Source: Maricaulis sp. (lineage in GTDB: Bacteria; Pseudomonadota; Alphaproteobacteria; Caulobacterales; Maricaulaceae). Taken from it: a stretch of DNA of 64,000 bases. The position numbers were made by a program, and so were the translations under genes. The number at the start of each line of letters is the position of its first letter. Position 1 is the stretch's first letter. Shown in pieces: positions 47,219 through 57,362 of the stretch. The stretch spans positions 1 to 64,000 of the forward strand of contig NZ_JADFAJ010000010.1 of NCBI RefSeq assembly GCF_015665295.1. The letters run 5' to 3'. A model generated the notes under the pieces. The model did not search any database. It was not told the origin of the DNA and saw only the letters and a program-made list of their open reading frames with translations.

Positions 47219-47964
47219 GCATTCGTCTCGGCGTCAATATCGACCATGTGGCCACGATCCGGAATGCGCGCGGTGGCGAGCATCCCGATCCGGTGCGCGC
47301 CGCGCGCCAGGCCTCCGAGGCCGGTGCCGACGGGATTACCGCGCATCTGCGCGAGGATCGTCGCCATATCACCGATACCGATATCGACCGGCTGATGGCC
47401 GAGATCGACCTGCCGCTCAATCTGGAGATGGCGGCGACGCCGGAAATGCTCGACATCGCCCTGCGCCACAAGCCGCACGCGGTCTGCCTTGTCCCGGAAA
47501 AGCGCGAGGAGCGCACCACCGAGGGCGGGCTGGATGTCGCCGCCGGCCACAACGTAATCGCGCCCTATGTCCGCCAGCTCGGCGAGGCCGGCTGCCGCGT
47601 CTCGCTCTTCATCGAGCCGGACCCGGTCCAGATCGCGGTCGCCGAAGCCATGGGGGCTGCGGTCGTGGAACTCCATACCGGCGCCTATTGCGAGGCTTTC
47701 CTCGCGGGCGACACGGCCAAGGTCGAGCATCATCTCAAACGCCTGCAGGCGGCCTCCACGATCGCCCATGAACGCGGTCTGGAAGTCCATGCCGGTCACG
47801 GCCTGACCTATGACACCGTCAAGCCGATTGCCGCCATCCCGGAAGTGATCGAGCTCAATATTGGCCATTTCCTGATCGGCGAGGCCATCTTCCGCGGCCT
47901 GCGCGAAGCGGTCGGGACGATGCGCGGGCTGATTGAAGAGGCGCGGGCGGGGCAGGACTCGTGA
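47215..47964 (+). CDS. pdxJ: Pyridoxine 5'-phosphate synthase
   Basis: 249 residues, ATGA overlap with pyrE. It condenses 3-amino-2-oxopropyl phosphate with deoxyxylulose phosphate to form PNP (vitamin B6). [46 protein letters not shown] and [11 protein letters not shown] are the expected active-site segments. Confidence 0.97.
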   Translation: MSIRLGVNIDHVATIRNARGGEHPDPVRAARQASEAGADGITAHLREDRRHITDTDIDRLMAEIDLPLNLEMAATPEMLDIALRHKPHAVCLVPEKREERTTEGGLDVAAGHNVIAPYVRQLGEAGCRVSLFIEPDPVQIAVAEAMGAAVVELHTGAYCEAFLAGDTAKVEHHLKRLQAASTIAHERGLEVHAGHGLTYDTVKPIAAIPEVIELNIGHFLIGEAIFRGLREAVGTMRGLIEEARAGQDS

Positions 47965-48326
47965 GCAATTGGCGTGACATATTCCCTTCCCGCGAAACCG
48001 TGGCAAGGTTCAGCACTTTTGGAGGTGTCGCGGCGATCCTGATCGCGATTGTGTACGCTTTGGGTCTGGCGGTTCTGCGATATGGGGCCGAGCAGCTCGC
48101 CTGGGCTGGCTTTGCGATCGTTTTGATGGCCTGTTTGTATCTGGTCTGGCGGGCCCACTCCTTGGGCTTTTCGGTGACTGGCGCTGTCCTGCTGGTTGGA
48201 GTCGCGATGCATTTAGCGTTCGGTACTAATTTTGGCGGCATTTTCGTCCAAGTGATTGCTGCCATCTACGTATTGCAGGCGGCTTGGTACGCGCGCTTCC
48301 TGCCACAGCGAAAAATGCGACTATGA
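47961..48326 (+). CDS. Small integral membrane protein between pdxJ and acpS
   Basis: 121 residues, GTG start overlapping the pdxJ stop and ATGA overlap with acpS. Four hydrophobic helices (about 20-40, 45-63, 68-88, 92-112). Codon usage is visibly less GC-biased than in the flanking genes. No family recognised. Its position in a strictly overlapping essential-gene operon, where many alphaproteobacteria have nothing, makes it a lineage-specific addition. Confidence 0.75.
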   Translation: MSNWRDIFPSRETVARFSTFGGVAAILIAIVYALGLAVLRYGAEQLAWAGFAIVLMACLYLVWRAHSLGFSVTGAVLLVGVAMHLAFGTNFGGIFVQVIAAIYVLQAAWYARFLPQRKMRL

Positions 48327-48751
48327 TCATCGGCCTCGGTTCAGACCTGATGGATATTCGGCGTATCGAGAACTCGATCGAGCGCTTTGGTGACCGCTTT
48401 ATCCAGCGTGTCTTCACCGAGATCGAGCAGGCCAAGTCGGACAGGCGCCGCATGCGGGCGGCCAGCTATGCCAAGCGCTTTGCCGCCAAGGAGGCCGGTG
48501 CCAAGGCGCTGGGTACCGGAATTGCGCGCGGGGTTTCCTGGAAGGAGATCGGCGTGGTCAACCTGCCCGGCGGCAAGCCGACGCTGGAATTCAAGGGGCG
48601 GGCGCTGGAGCGGCTTCAGGCGCTGACCCCGACCGGTTATCAGGCCTTCACACACATCACCATTACGGACGACCATCCCTGGGCGCAGGCCTTTGTGGTC
48701 ATCGAGGTCCACCCGCTGGGTCATCATCTCGACGGGATGGCCCATGGTTGA
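48323..48751 (+). CDS. acpS: Holo-acyl-carrier-protein synthase
   Basis: 142 residues. It moves 4'-phosphopantetheine from CoA to acyl carrier protein. [16 protein letters not shown] and [16 protein letters not shown] carry the metal-binding Asp and Glu. It overlaps rnc by 8 nt. The lepB signal peptidase gene usually found between acpS and rnc in alphaproteobacteria is not here. Confidence 0.95.
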   Translation: MIIGLGSDLMDIRRIENSIERFGDRFIQRVFTEIEQAKSDRRRMRAASYAKRFAAKEAGAKALGTGIARGVSWKEIGVVNLPGGKPTLEFKGRALERLQALTPTGYQAFTHITITDDHPWAQAFVVIEVHPLGHHLDGMAHG

Positions 48752-49430
48752 TCCGATTGCCCAGCTGGAGACACGCATCGGCCATGTCTTCACCGACAAG
48801 AGCCTGATCGAGCGCGCCCTGACGCATGGCAGTTTTGCCGAAGGCCGCAAGACCATTCCGACCTATGAGCGCCTGGAATTTCTCGGCGACCGCGTGCTCG
48901 GCCTGATGACGGCGGAAGCCCTGTTCAAACTGTTCGACAAGGCCGACGAGGGCGCCCTGGCACCGCGGCTCAATTCCATGGTGCGCAAGGAAACCTGTGC
49001 GGATGTGGCGCGCGAGGTTGATCTCGGTGCGGCCTTGCGGATCGGACGCTCCGAAGAGAAGGGCGGCGGCCGCAACAAGAACTCCATTCTCGGCGATGCC
49101 TGTGAGTCGCTGATGGCGGCGATCTATCTCGATGGCGGTCGGCCTGCCGTCCAGGCCTTCTTTGATCGCCATTGGGGTCCGCGCATCGAGGCGCTCAAGG
49201 CCAAGCCGTCCGACGGCAAATCAGCGCTGCAGGAATGGGCCGCCAAGGCTGGGCTTGGCGTGCCGCGCTACCAGCTTACCGAACGCTCGGGCCCGGATCA
49301 CCGGCCCGTCTTCACCGTGGAAGTCACGGTCACCCCCCTGGCGCCCGCGACGGGCGAGGGCGGTTCCAAGCAGGCGGCCGAACGGGCTGCCGCCGAGGAG
49401 CTGCTGAAACGCGAAGGACAGCATGTCTGA
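48744..49430 (+). CDS. rnc: Ribonuclease III
   Basis: 228 residues. RNase III domain with [14 protein letters not shown] signature and the acidic metal ligands including [16 protein letters not shown]-terminal dsRNA-binding domain (about 155-225) with [18 protein letters not shown] and [16 protein letters not shown]. Processes rRNA and other double-stranded RNAs. It overlaps era by 8 nt. Confidence 0.96.
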   Translation: MVDPIAQLETRIGHVFTDKSLIERALTHGSFAEGRKTIPTYERLEFLGDRVLGLMTAEALFKLFDKADEGALAPRLNSMVRKETCADVAREVDLGAALRIGRSEEKGGGRNKNSILGDACESLMAAIYLDGGRPAVQAFFDRHWGPRIEALKAKPSDGKSALQEWAAKAGLGVPRYQLTERSGPDHRPVFTVEVTVTPLAPATGEGGSKQAAERAAAEELLKREGQHV

Positions 49431-50367
49431 TACTCCCAAACGCTGCGGCTTTGCCGCGGTCATCGGTTCGCCCAATGCCGGCAAGTCGACGCTTGTGAAC
49501 GCGCTGGTTGGCGAGAAGGTCACCATCGTTACCCACAAGGTCCAGACGACCCGTTTCGCCGTGCGCGGCGTGGCGCTGGCCGGCGAGACCCAGATCGTCC
49601 TGGTCGACACGCCCGGCGTGTTCGTGCCCAAGACACGGCTCGACAAGTCGATGGTGGCGGCCGCCTGGAGCGGGGCCGGTGACGCCGATGCCATCCTGCA
49701 TGTTGTCGATGCCGGGGCCCGCGCCCGCGTCACTCATGGCGGATCCAAGAGCGGTGACAGCCGCATGGTCGAGGATGATGACCGGGTCACCGAAGGCCTG
49801 CGCAAGAATGAGCAGAAGGCGATCCTGGTTCTCAACAAGGTCGATCTGATGCCGCGCGACCAGCTGCTCGCCATGTCGCAGGACCTCTATGAGACCGGCG
49901 TCTATTCCGAGGTCTTCATGATCTCCGCCAAGACCGGCTCCGGCGTGCCGCAATTGCGGGAGTTCATCTCGGGCCTCATGCCCGAAGGTGTCTGGCACTA
50001 TCCCGCCGACCAGGTCGCCGACCTGCCGGCCCGCATCCTCGCCGCCGAGATCACGCGCGAGAAAGTCTATCTGCGCCTGCACGAAGAGCTGCCCTACGTC
50101 TCCATGGTCGAGACCGAGGTGTGGAAGAAGCTGCGCGATGGCTCCTTGCGCATCGAGCAATCCATCATCGTCGAGCGCGAAACCCAGAAACCCATCGTGC
50201 TGGGCAAGGGCGGCAGTGCCGTCAAGGCGATCGGCGAAGCCTCCCGCAAGGAGCTGGAAGAGGTCTTGGGCTGCAAGGTCCACCTCTTCCTCAATGTGAA
50301 GGTCGACGCCAAATGGATGGCGCGGCGCTCGCACTACAAGGATGTGGGGCTGGATTTCGACGTTTAG
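49423..50367 (+). CDS. era: GTPase Era
   Basis: 314 residues. G1 GSPNAGKST, G3 DTPG, G4 NKVD and G5 SAKTG, then a C-terminal KH domain (about 220-300) with VLGKGGSAVKAIGEASRKELE. It assists 30S assembly by binding the 3' end of 16S rRNA. Between G3 and G4 there is a charged stretch (about residues 105-125; GSKSGDSRMVEDDDRV) longer than in E. coli Era; as I recall, related alphaproteobacteria have a similar insert. Confidence 0.96.
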   Translation: MSDTPKRCGFAAVIGSPNAGKSTLVNALVGEKVTIVTHKVQTTRFAVRGVALAGETQIVLVDTPGVFVPKTRLDKSMVAAAWSGAGDADAILHVVDAGARARVTHGGSKSGDSRMVEDDDRVTEGLRKNEQKAILVLNKVDLMPRDQLLAMSQDLYETGVYSEVFMISAKTGSGVPQLREFISGLMPEGVWHYPADQVADLPARILAAEITREKVYLRLHEELPYVSMVETEVWKKLRDGSLRIEQSIIVERETQKPIVLGKGGSAVKAIGEASRKELEEVLGCKVHLFLNVKVDAKWMARRSHYKDVGLDFDV

Positions 50368-50517
50368 GGCTGGCCCTTGCGCAATGACTGTTTCGGTTGG
50401 CCTGTCGTCGCCAACACGATCTCCGTTTCATCGTTAAAGGAAGCGGAGATCCCAGCGAGGCGGCAAAACAAGGTCAGGTGTTTCGGCATCGTGGAAACGC
50501 CGCAAACTCTACCCGGC

Positions 50518-52092
50518 TCAGGGTATAGCGCGGACTTCAATTCTCTCGATTGTCAGGTCTGCTCCGCTTTCAACAAAGGGTTCAATCTTCATCCGGCCAC
50601 TGGAATATGCCGACGGCAAAATGAGGCTGAACTCGACCAGTTCCGATCCGGTTTCGGCTAGGGGAAGGACATGGAAGCGATTGTGCCGATTGAAGTCATC
50701 ATTGCCGCGCGGAAGCGAAATCCGCGTTTCGGCAGCATTTCGGGTTGTCATGCGAACCGACACGCAAATCCGTTCTGTGGTCGGCGCGCTTAGCGGCTCG
50801 ATGGTGATGGTGGGATAGGTGTTTTGTTGATAACGCCCATCGCCGAGTTCACGCAGACCTGTCGTTTCCACCTCGATCGGCAATAGCTCGCCGGACCCGG
50901 GCTGACACGCCTGTTCGCCCAGGCGCAGGTTGGCCTGCACAAAGTGATATCCGACCGTGCGGGAAAGTGAGAGGTCCGCCACTGACATCTGGCCAAGCAG
51001 GGCGCGTTCTACCAGATTTATCAGGATACGATCCGCCGCCTCCAGAGTCGTAAACAAGTCCCGAGAAGCGGTTGATGCGAGATATCTTGTGGCTGAGAGC
51101 CTGGACAGGTCTACAGCCTCGGCATCTTCGAAAAATTCCGGCCATCGGCGGGACATTCCGCCATAGAAGGAGTCGTGAAAAATGATGGTGCGGCCTTCAA
51201 TCGGTCCGGCTTCGGCGGCAATCCTGGACCAGTCTTCCGTTGAAACCTCCAGGGTTGGCTCGCCATGGTCCCAACCGAGATTGGAGGCCAGGTCTGTTCT
51301 GGCTGGGTCGCCGGCTTCGATATGTGCGGTTGAGAAGACTGGCGCGCCTCCCGGCCTGGCATGGCTGTATAGGTCAGTCATTACGGCGAGCTGGATGTGG
51401 TGTTGCCAATGTGTGTCGGTCCGGAAATAGCCTTCTCCGGTTTCCCGAATGAGGGCCTCGATAGACGGTTGGTGGTTGATGAATTGGCCATAATCGCGAC
51501 GCTCCATTTCTTGAGCGGCGAAGCGGGACAAGCGCCCATAACATTGCGCGTAGACCCCAACACGGCCGCGCAGCGCATCTGGTGTCACGCTGGCCTTGTT
51601 GGGAGACATGGTCACCAGAAGGTCTTCACCGGAATTGGCTGCGATCGCCATGTAAAGCTCGAAGCTCGCGAGGCGATTGACAATCTCTTCCTCCGTATCG
51701 CAATCAAAGGGTTCAAGGCTGCGCTTCAGATAGAAGAAACCATCTGTCCCGGATACGAGTTGCGGTGTGTCGACAACACCGAAGAGGCGGAAGCTCAACC
51801 AGTTTTTCAAACCGATTGACAGTTTTCGAAGCAGAAGGCGATCCTCGAAGGCGCCAGCAAACTGCTCCCGTGCCTCGCTGTCATTGTCCAGCAATTGCCC
51901 GCTGCGAGGATAGGCGTCGAAATTCCGGCCTTCATAAGGGCGGGGTGCGCCGACGACCATGTAAGTCAGGAAGGGGGCCAGCAATTGTGCGCCAAAGCAG
52001 ACAAGGGTCAGGCAGGCCAGAACAAGTGTGAGCTTGGAGCGGTTGGGGGTGTCGCTGTCAGCTCGGGGGCCTGTGTGGGTGTCGTCACTCAT
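50518..52092 (-). CDS. AlgX/AlgJ-like SGNH-type acetyltransferase partner
   Basis: 524 residues. An N-terminal membrane anchor (about 20-45; LVLACLTLVCFGAQLLAPFLTYMVV) is followed by a periplasmic domain with DGFFYLKRSLE, SPNKASVTP, the TDTHWQHH motif and HDSFYGGM. The last three correspond to the Asp-His and Ser blocks of AlgX/AlgJ-type SGNH-like proteins that O-acetylate exopolysaccharides. The C-terminal ~150 residues are beta-rich. It lies 9 nt after the MBOAT gene, a usual partnership. Base composition is less GC-rich than its neighbours. Confidence 0.82.
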   Translation of the reverse strand: MSDDTHTGPRADSDTPNRSKLTLVLACLTLVCFGAQLLAPFLTYMVVGAPRPYEGRNFDAYPRSGQLLDNDSEAREQFAGAFEDRLLLRKLSIGLKNWLSFRLFGVVDTPQLVSGTDGFFYLKRSLEPFDCDTEEEIVNRLASFELYMAIAANSGEDLLVTMSPNKASVTPDALRGRVGVYAQCYGRLSRFAAQEMERRDYGQFINHQPSIEALIRETGEGYFRTDTHWQHHIQLAVMTDLYSHARPGGAPVFSTAHIEAGDPARTDLASNLGWDHGEPTLEVSTEDWSRIAAEAGPIEGRTIIFHDSFYGGMSRRWPEFFEDAEAVDLSRLSATRYLASTASRDLFTTLEAADRILINLVERALLGQMSVADLSLSRTVGYHFVQANLRLGEQACQPGSGELLPIEVETTGLRELGDGRYQQNTYPTITIEPLSAPTTERICVSVRMTTRNAAETRISLPRGNDDFNRHNRFHVLPLAETGSELVEFSLILPSAYSSGRMKIEPFVESGADLTIERIEVRAIP

Positions 52093-52101
52093 GTCCGCTT
52101 C

Positions 52102-53508
52102 CTAAAACCTGAAGTAAAGAAAGGGGCTGAAGTCCGCCGACAGGATCCAGACATTGGCGACGGCGAGCCCCGCAGTGCCGAGGGCGAGCCGCGTCGCCAT
52201 GATGGGTAGCGTGGCTGTCGGAGCTGTGAGGCGCGATCCGAAGGACACGCCGGTCGGTGTGACTAGCGCGAGCAATCCGAAAGCCAGTATGCCCAGAGTC
52301 ATGGGGTCGAGGACCGCGATTATGTCGCGGGGCATCACGCCCCATTCCCAGAACTGAACCATATTGCTGACCATGCTGGACGCGAGGCTCAGGCTTTCCG
52401 CCCGGAATAGCACCCAGCCGACGATTACTACCGGCATCGCATAAAGAGCCCGCAGCCACGGGCTGCTCATCTGGCCGGCGCTGCCTTTGAGAATGATGCG
52501 TTCGCCGATCAGGAACGCGCCGTGGAAGAGGCCCCACAATACGAACGTCCAAGCCGCACCGTGCCAGAGGCCGGTCGCTAGAAACACCAGCAGCAGGTTT
52601 CGATAGGTCAAGATCATTCCGCCACGATTCCCGCCCAGCGGAATATAGAGATAATCGCGGAACCAAGTTGACAGGGAGATATGCCAGCGGCGCCAGAACT
52701 CCGTAATCGTGGATGCATAGTAGGGGCGTGCGAAATTTTCGTTGAACTTGATCCCGAACATGAGGCCAAGCCCGATTGCCATGTCGGAGTAGGCCGAGAA
52801 GTCAAAATAGATTTGGAGCGTGTAAGCGAGGGCACCGATCCAGGCCGTCATGAAGGTCTGGTCGCTGCCGGACAAGGCAAAACAGGCGTCTGCAACCCGT
52901 CCTGCCGTATCTGCCACGACGACTTTTTTCAGGAGGCCGAGAACGAAACGGCTGGCGCCGGCAGCGGCACCGTCAATCGAGCGTTCCGGCCTGCGATAAT
53001 ATTTGATCGCATCTTTGAAGCGGACGATCGGTCCGGCGATCAATTGCGGAAAAAAGGTCAGGTACGCGCCGAAAATAATGGGGTTGCGCTCCGGTGCGAC
53101 GTCATTGCGATAAACATCGACAAGGTAGGAAATCGCTTGGAATGTGAAGAAGGAAATGCCGACGGGGAGTAGAACATTCCGGAAGGTCCAGGACATTTCA
53201 GTCCCGAAAAGGCCATCGACCTGAGCGCTGAAAAATATCGCATATTTGAAGTAGAACAGCGCGGCCAGATTCAAGGATATGAATATCCACAAATTCGTCC
53301 TGTTTTTATTCCTCACAAAAAAGGCCGCTCCCCAGTTGAAGAGCACGGATGCGAGAAGCAGTCCCGCGATAAACCCCGATGACCAATAATAAAAAGACAG
53401 GCTGAAGGTAAGTATCAACGCGGAATGCACGATGCCGCGTGACAGACTGATCGCAAGGATGGCAATTGGAAAAAATAAATAAAGGAATATGGGTTCTGAA
53501 AACACCAT
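52102..53508 (-). CDS. MBOAT-family O-acyltransferase (AlgI/PatA-like)
   Basis: 468 residues with many membrane helices. Conserved blocks are FPQLIAGPIVRF, LQIYFDFSAYSDMAIGLGLMFG, FWRRWHISLSTWFRDYLYIPLGGNRGG and the active-site histidine of ATGLWHGAAWTFVLWGLFHG. It would carry acetyl groups across the membrane to the neighbouring AlgX/AlgJ-like protein, for modification of a surface polysaccharide. ATG 53508 is chosen because the preceding reading has no membrane-protein character. Noticeably AT-richer codons support transfer. Confidence 0.9.
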   Translation of the reverse strand: MVFSEPIFLYLFFPIAILAISLSRGIVHSALILTFSLSFYYWSSGFIAGLLLASVLFNWGAAFFVRNKNRTNLWIFISLNLAALFYFKYAIFFSAQVDGLFGTEMSWTFRNVLLPVGISFFTFQAISYLVDVYRNDVAPERNPIIFGAYLTFFPQLIAGPIVRFKDAIKYYRRPERSIDGAAAGASRFVLGLLKKVVVADTAGRVADACFALSGSDQTFMTAWIGALAYTLQIYFDFSAYSDMAIGLGLMFGIKFNENFARPYYASTITEFWRRWHISLSTWFRDYLYIPLGGNRGGMILTYRNLLLVFLATGLWHGAAWTFVLWGLFHGAFLIGERIILKGSAGQMSSPWLRALYAMPVVIVGWVLFRAESLSLASSMVSNMVQFWEWGVMPRDIIAVLDPMTLGILAFGLLALVTPTGVSFGSRLTAPTATLPIMATRLALGTAGLAVANVWILSADFSPFLYFRF

Positions 53509-53791
53509 GATGCGTCGCCCCCCAAAAGCCAGGAAGGAATCCCCCATCGACAATGAGGGCGCCGCTCCTTTGAGGCCTGCACTCAACCCCATGATCGCTT
53601 CATACAGCGTGCAACAATCACGGGCAAGCCGGTTTTCGGCCTGGCCTGATATCCGCGGACGGGCGTCCCGGGTTAGATAGAGGCCCTCATAATTAGGGAG
53701 TTACGCGGAGGGGCGGATTCAGATGCGGCCTCATTTGTGTCGTTCAGGCTGGCAGATAGGCGTCCCTGCAAGACTCACCTACAACCTCCCC

Positions 53792-54520
53792 ATGGAATGG
53801 CGTGATCAGGGCATAGTTCTGGCGGTTCGGCCGCATGGCGAGACCTCGGCGATTGTCGAGGTTTTGACCGCGGAGCAGGGGCGTCATGCCGGGCTGGTGC
53901 GGGGCGGGCGGTCGCGCTCGATGCGGCCCATCCTGCAGCCGGGCAACCAGATCAATGTCAATTGGCGCGCCCGCCTGTCCGAACATCTCGGCATGTTCCA
54001 GATCGAGGCGGATGATCTCACCGCCGGCATGGTGATGGAGGACCGCACCGCGCTGGCCGGTCTCAATGCCGCCTGCGCCATCGCCGTCATGGCCCTGCCG
54101 GAACGCGAGCCGCATCCGCGCGTCCACCAGGGCTTTCAGCTCTTGCTGGGCGCCTTCGACAATCCCGATATCTGGCCGGCGCTCTATGTCCGCTGGGAGG
54201 CGGGCCTTCTATCCGATCTCGGCTATGGGCTCGACATGTCGGCCTGCGCCGTCACCGGCGTGACCGAGGACCTCACCCATATCTCCCCGCGCACCGGCCG
54301 TGCCGTCTGCCGCGAGGAAGCCGCGCCCTACGCCCCCAAACTCCTCGAACTCCCGCCCTTCATGGCAGGATCCGGCCGGATCGAGGATGGCGATATCGCC
54401 CGCGGCTTGGCGCTGACAGGCTATTTCCTCGAGCGCCGCGTCCTCTGGCCGATCGACAAGCAATTGCCGGAAGCGCGGGCGCGGCTGATGGCGGAGTTGG
54501 AGCGGGTGGGGCGGTTGTGA
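53792..54520 (+). CDS. recO: DNA repair protein RecO
   Basis: 242 residues from ATG 53792 (MEWRDQGIVLAVRPHGETSAIVEVLT is the conserved RecO start; a longer reading from 53723 is not needed). The N-terminal OB fold is followed by a helical domain with zinc-finger-like cysteines reduced to CAVTG and VCREEAAP. Works with RecR/RecF in RecA loading. The 283-nt region upstream, shared with the divergent MBOAT gene, has no other gene and must hold its promoter, because recO is cut off from era. Confidence 0.92.
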   Translation: MEWRDQGIVLAVRPHGETSAIVEVLTAEQGRHAGLVRGGRSRSMRPILQPGNQINVNWRARLSEHLGMFQIEADDLTAGMVMEDRTALAGLNAACAIAVMALPEREPHPRVHQGFQLLLGAFDNPDIWPALYVRWEAGLLSDLGYGLDMSACAVTGVTEDLTHISPRTGRAVCREEAAPYAPKLLELPPFMAGSGRIEDGDIARGLALTGYFLERRVLWPIDKQLPEARARLMAELERVGRL

Positions 54521-54849
54521 GCGAAAAAGACTGGGCAAAGGTCCCGTATTCCGACGATTTTATCCTGCACGAGAAATCGATAGGCGCGGTATCGATCTCG
54601 CCTGCGGCAATCGCGGAGCGCCTGCAGCTGGAATGCGATCAGGGCTGCGATGATCTGGATCAGTTCGACATTTTGATCCTGCAGCGGGATCACGAGCGCG
54701 TTGGCTTTTTGCGTCACCGAGGTTCACCTGCAGCGTTTAGCGGGGTCTGTAGCTGGTCTAATGATGTGGCAGTCCGGATGCCCGATGTCTTGTCGAGCAT
54801 CCTCCCGCGCCTCGGAGACGAGTTCGTCGCCTATGGTGAGCCCTGGTAG
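54517..54849 (+). CDS. Hypothetical protein downstream of recO
   Basis: 110 residues, GTG start overlapping the recO stop. A small acidic soluble protein (GCDDLDQFDILILQRDHERVGFLRHRG; DVLSSILPRLGDEFVAYGEPW). No signal peptide, membrane helix or known domain. The tight coupling to recO argues it is a real gene. Confidence 0.55.
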   Translation: MSEKDWAKVPYSDDFILHEKSIGAVSISPAAIAERLQLECDQGCDDLDQFDILILQRDHERVGFLRHRGSPAAFSGVCSWSNDVAVRMPDVLSSILPRLGDEFVAYGEPW

Positions 54850-54887
54850 CGGCGCGCCGCCCCATCGACCTCGCTGACGCGCATCCA

Positions 54888-54907
54888 CTTCCCCACAAAT
54901 GGGGAAG
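54888..54907. terminator. Hairpin upstream of parC
   Basis: CTTCCCCA (54888-54895) / TGGGGAAG (54900-54907) perfect 8-bp stem with CAAA loop, followed by AAAG on the plus strand. Probably ends the recO unit or is an intergenic repeat. Confidence 0.4.
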
Positions 54908-55010
54908 AAAGACCAAACCCATTCCCCACAGCTAATCCTGCGTCCCGCCCCTGCGCTCCCCGCCAGCCCTGCCTATACTGGATCAAACACGAATCAGTCA
55001 GGTGGGCTTC

Positions 55011-57287
55011 ATGGGCGATCATTTTGATCCCGACGGCGGGCATATCATCGAGGAGACGTTCAACGAGGCGCTGTCACGGCGATATCTCGCCTATGCGCTC
55101 TCGACGATCACCCAGCGGGCGCTGCCCGATGCCCGCGACGGCCTGAAACCGGTCCACCGCCGTCTGCTCTATGCGATGCGTGAGCTGAAGCTGAACCCGG
55201 ACCAGGCGTTCAAGAAGTCAGCCCGTGTCGTCGGCGACGTCATCGGCAAATACCACCCGCATGGCGACCAGTCGGTCTATGAGGCGCTGGTGCGTCTCGC
55301 CCAGGACTTTGCCTCGCGCTATCCGCTGGTCGAGGGGCAGGGCAATTTCGGCAATATTGACGGTGATGGCGCGGCCGCCATGCGTTACACCGAGGCCCGT
55401 CTGACCAAGGCGGCGGAACTGCTGCTGCAGGATATCGACCAGGGCACGGTCGATTTCGAGGAGACCTATGACGGCTCCGAGCGCGAGCCGCTGGTCCTGC
55501 CTGGCGCCTTTCCCAATCTCCTGGCCAATGGGTCGACCGGTATCGCCGTCGGCATGGCGACCTCGGTGCCGCCGCACAATGTCGCGGAGATCTGCGCCGC
55601 AGCGATGGCGCTGATCGACAATCCGGAAACCGGGACCGAGGCCCTGCTCAAGCACATCAAGGGGCCGGACCTGCCGACCGGCGGCACGATTGTCGAGCCG
55701 CCCGAAGCGATCCGTTCCGCCTATGAGACCGGGCGTGGTGGTTTCCGGGTGCGGGCCAAGTGGGAGAAGGAAAACATCGAGCGCGGCATGTGGCGCATCG
55801 TGGTCACCGAGATCCCCTACCTGGTGCAAAAATCCAAACTGGTCGAACGCATCGCCCAGCTGATGGACGCCAAGCGCCTGCCGCTGCTTGACGATGTGCT
55901 CGACGAGAGCACCGAGGATATCCGCCTGGTGCTGGAGCCGAAGTCCAAGCTGGTCGATCCGGACATGCTGATGGAGAGCCTGTTCAAGCTGACCGATCTG
56001 GAAACCCGGGTCTCGCTGAACCTCAACGTGCTCGACCCCAATGGCGTGCCGCGGGTGATGAGCCTGCGCGAAGTGCTGCAGATCTGGCTCGAGCATCGTC
56101 GCGACGTGGCCGTGCGCCGCGCCACCACGCGCCTGGCCAAGGTCGAGGACCGGCTCGAAGTGCTGGCCGGTTATCTCATCGTCTATGCCGATCTGGACGA
56201 GGTGATCCGGATCATCCGCTTCGAGGATGAGCCCAAGGCCAGGCTGATGGCCCATTTCGAGCTCACCGAGCGCCAGGCCGAAGCCATCCTCAACATGCGC
56301 CTGCGCGCCTTGCGCAAGCTGGAAGAGCTGGAAATCCGCAAGGAGGACAAAAGCCTCCGCGATGAGCGCAATAGCCTGAAAGAACTGATCGGTTCGACCG
56401 CGCTGCAGTGGGACAAGGTGCGCGGCGAGGTCGCCCATGTCGGCGAGCTCTATGCCGAGACCACGCCGCTGGGCAAGCGCCGCACCGTGTTCGGCGACGC
56501 GCCCGACATTGCCGGCGATGCGCCGATCGAGGCCTTTGTCGTGCGCGAGCCGATCACGGCTGTCCTGTCGGAACGTGGCTGGGTGCGGGCGCTGAAGGGC
56601 CATATCAACGACGTCACCGAGCTGAAGTTCAAGGAAGGCGACAAGTCCGCCTTCGCTGTGAAATGCGAGACCACCGACAAGCTCCTCATGTTCGCGACCG
56701 ACGGGAAATTCTACACGCTGGAAGCCTCCAAACTGCCTGGCGGTCGAGGCCATGGCGAACCGGTCCGCCTGCATGTCGACCTGCCCGACGACGCCGCCCC
56801 GATCGGCCTGTTCAAGTTTGATCCGGAACGCACGCTGCTTGTGGCCTCTGATGGCAATTCCGGTTTCCGTATCCAGGAGAAGGATTGCGTCGCCATGAAA
56901 AAGGGCGGCAAGCAGATCCTGAACCTGGCCGAGGGTGACGAGGCCTTCCTGTGCATTCCCGCGACCGGTGATCGTTGCGCCCTGATCGGGGAGAACAAGA
57001 AGATGCTGGTCTTCGAGCTCGAGGAAATCCCGATGATGAGCCGCGGCAAGGGCGTCCGACTGCTCGGCGGCAAGGGCGCAAAGCTGGCCGATGCGACCGT
57101 GTTCAACGCAGAAGACGGGCTGACCTGGCTGGACGGGGCGGGACGCCGCTTCAACCTGGATGACTGGCATTTGTGGACCGCCAAGCGGGCCCAGGCCGGC
57201 AAGATGGTGCCGCGCGGTTTCCCGCGATCGCTGCGCTTCTCGCCGCGGGGCTCGGAATTCCTCGCTTCACAGGCGAAAGCGGAATAG
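55011..57287 (+). CDS. parC: DNA topoisomerase IV subunit A
   Basis: 758 residues from ATG 55011 (AGGTGG seven bases upstream; a GTG at 55002 would add three residues). Catalytic Tyr lies in [11 protein letters not shown]; the N-terminal winged-helix domain has [12 protein letters not shown] and [15 protein letters not shown]-terminal beta-pinwheel repeats from about 500 onward lack the GyrA box, supporting ParC rather than GyrA. At the quinolone-determining region the residue aligned with E. coli Ser80 is Gln (HPHGDQS), while Glu84 is kept. This appears normal for alphaproteobacterial ParC. Confidence 0.94.
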   Translation: MGDHFDPDGGHIIEETFNEALSRRYLAYALSTITQRALPDARDGLKPVHRRLLYAMRELKLNPDQAFKKSARVVGDVIGKYHPHGDQSVYEALVRLAQDFASRYPLVEGQGNFGNIDGDGAAAMRYTEARLTKAAELLLQDIDQGTVDFEETYDGSEREPLVLPGAFPNLLANGSTGIAVGMATSVPPHNVAEICAAAMALIDNPETGTEALLKHIKGPDLPTGGTIVEPPEAIRSAYETGRGGFRVRAKWEKENIERGMWRIVVTEIPYLVQKSKLVERIAQLMDAKRLPLLDDVLDESTEDIRLVLEPKSKLVDPDMLMESLFKLTDLETRVSLNLNVLDPNGVPRVMSLREVLQIWLEHRRDVAVRRATTRLAKVEDRLEVLAGYLIVYADLDEVIRIIRFEDEPKARLMAHFELTERQAEAILNMRLRALRKLEELEIRKEDKSLRDERNSLKELIGSTALQWDKVRGEVAHVGELYAETTPLGKRRTVFGDAPDIAGDAPIEAFVVREPITAVLSERGWVRALKGHINDVTELKFKEGDKSAFAVKCETTDKLLMFATDGKFYTLEASKLPGGRGHGEPVRLHVDLPDDAAPIGLFKFDPERTLLVASDGNSGFRIQEKDCVAMKKGGKQILNLAEGDEAFLCIPATGDRCALIGENKKMLVFELEEIPMMSRGKGVRLLGGKGAKLADATVFNAEDGLTWLDGAGRRFNLDDWHLWTAKRAQAGKMVPRGFPRSLRFSPRGSEFLASQAKAE

Positions 57288-57362
57288 GTAGTGATTTAAA
57301 CTTGTATCGCTCCGGGAGGGCGATGCAAAATCTTCATTTTGCCCGCTCAAGGAGAGACAGGC

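Noticed and set aside
55218-57170. 650-codon antisense frame across parC
   Set aside because: Opposite a complete ParC; composition-driven.
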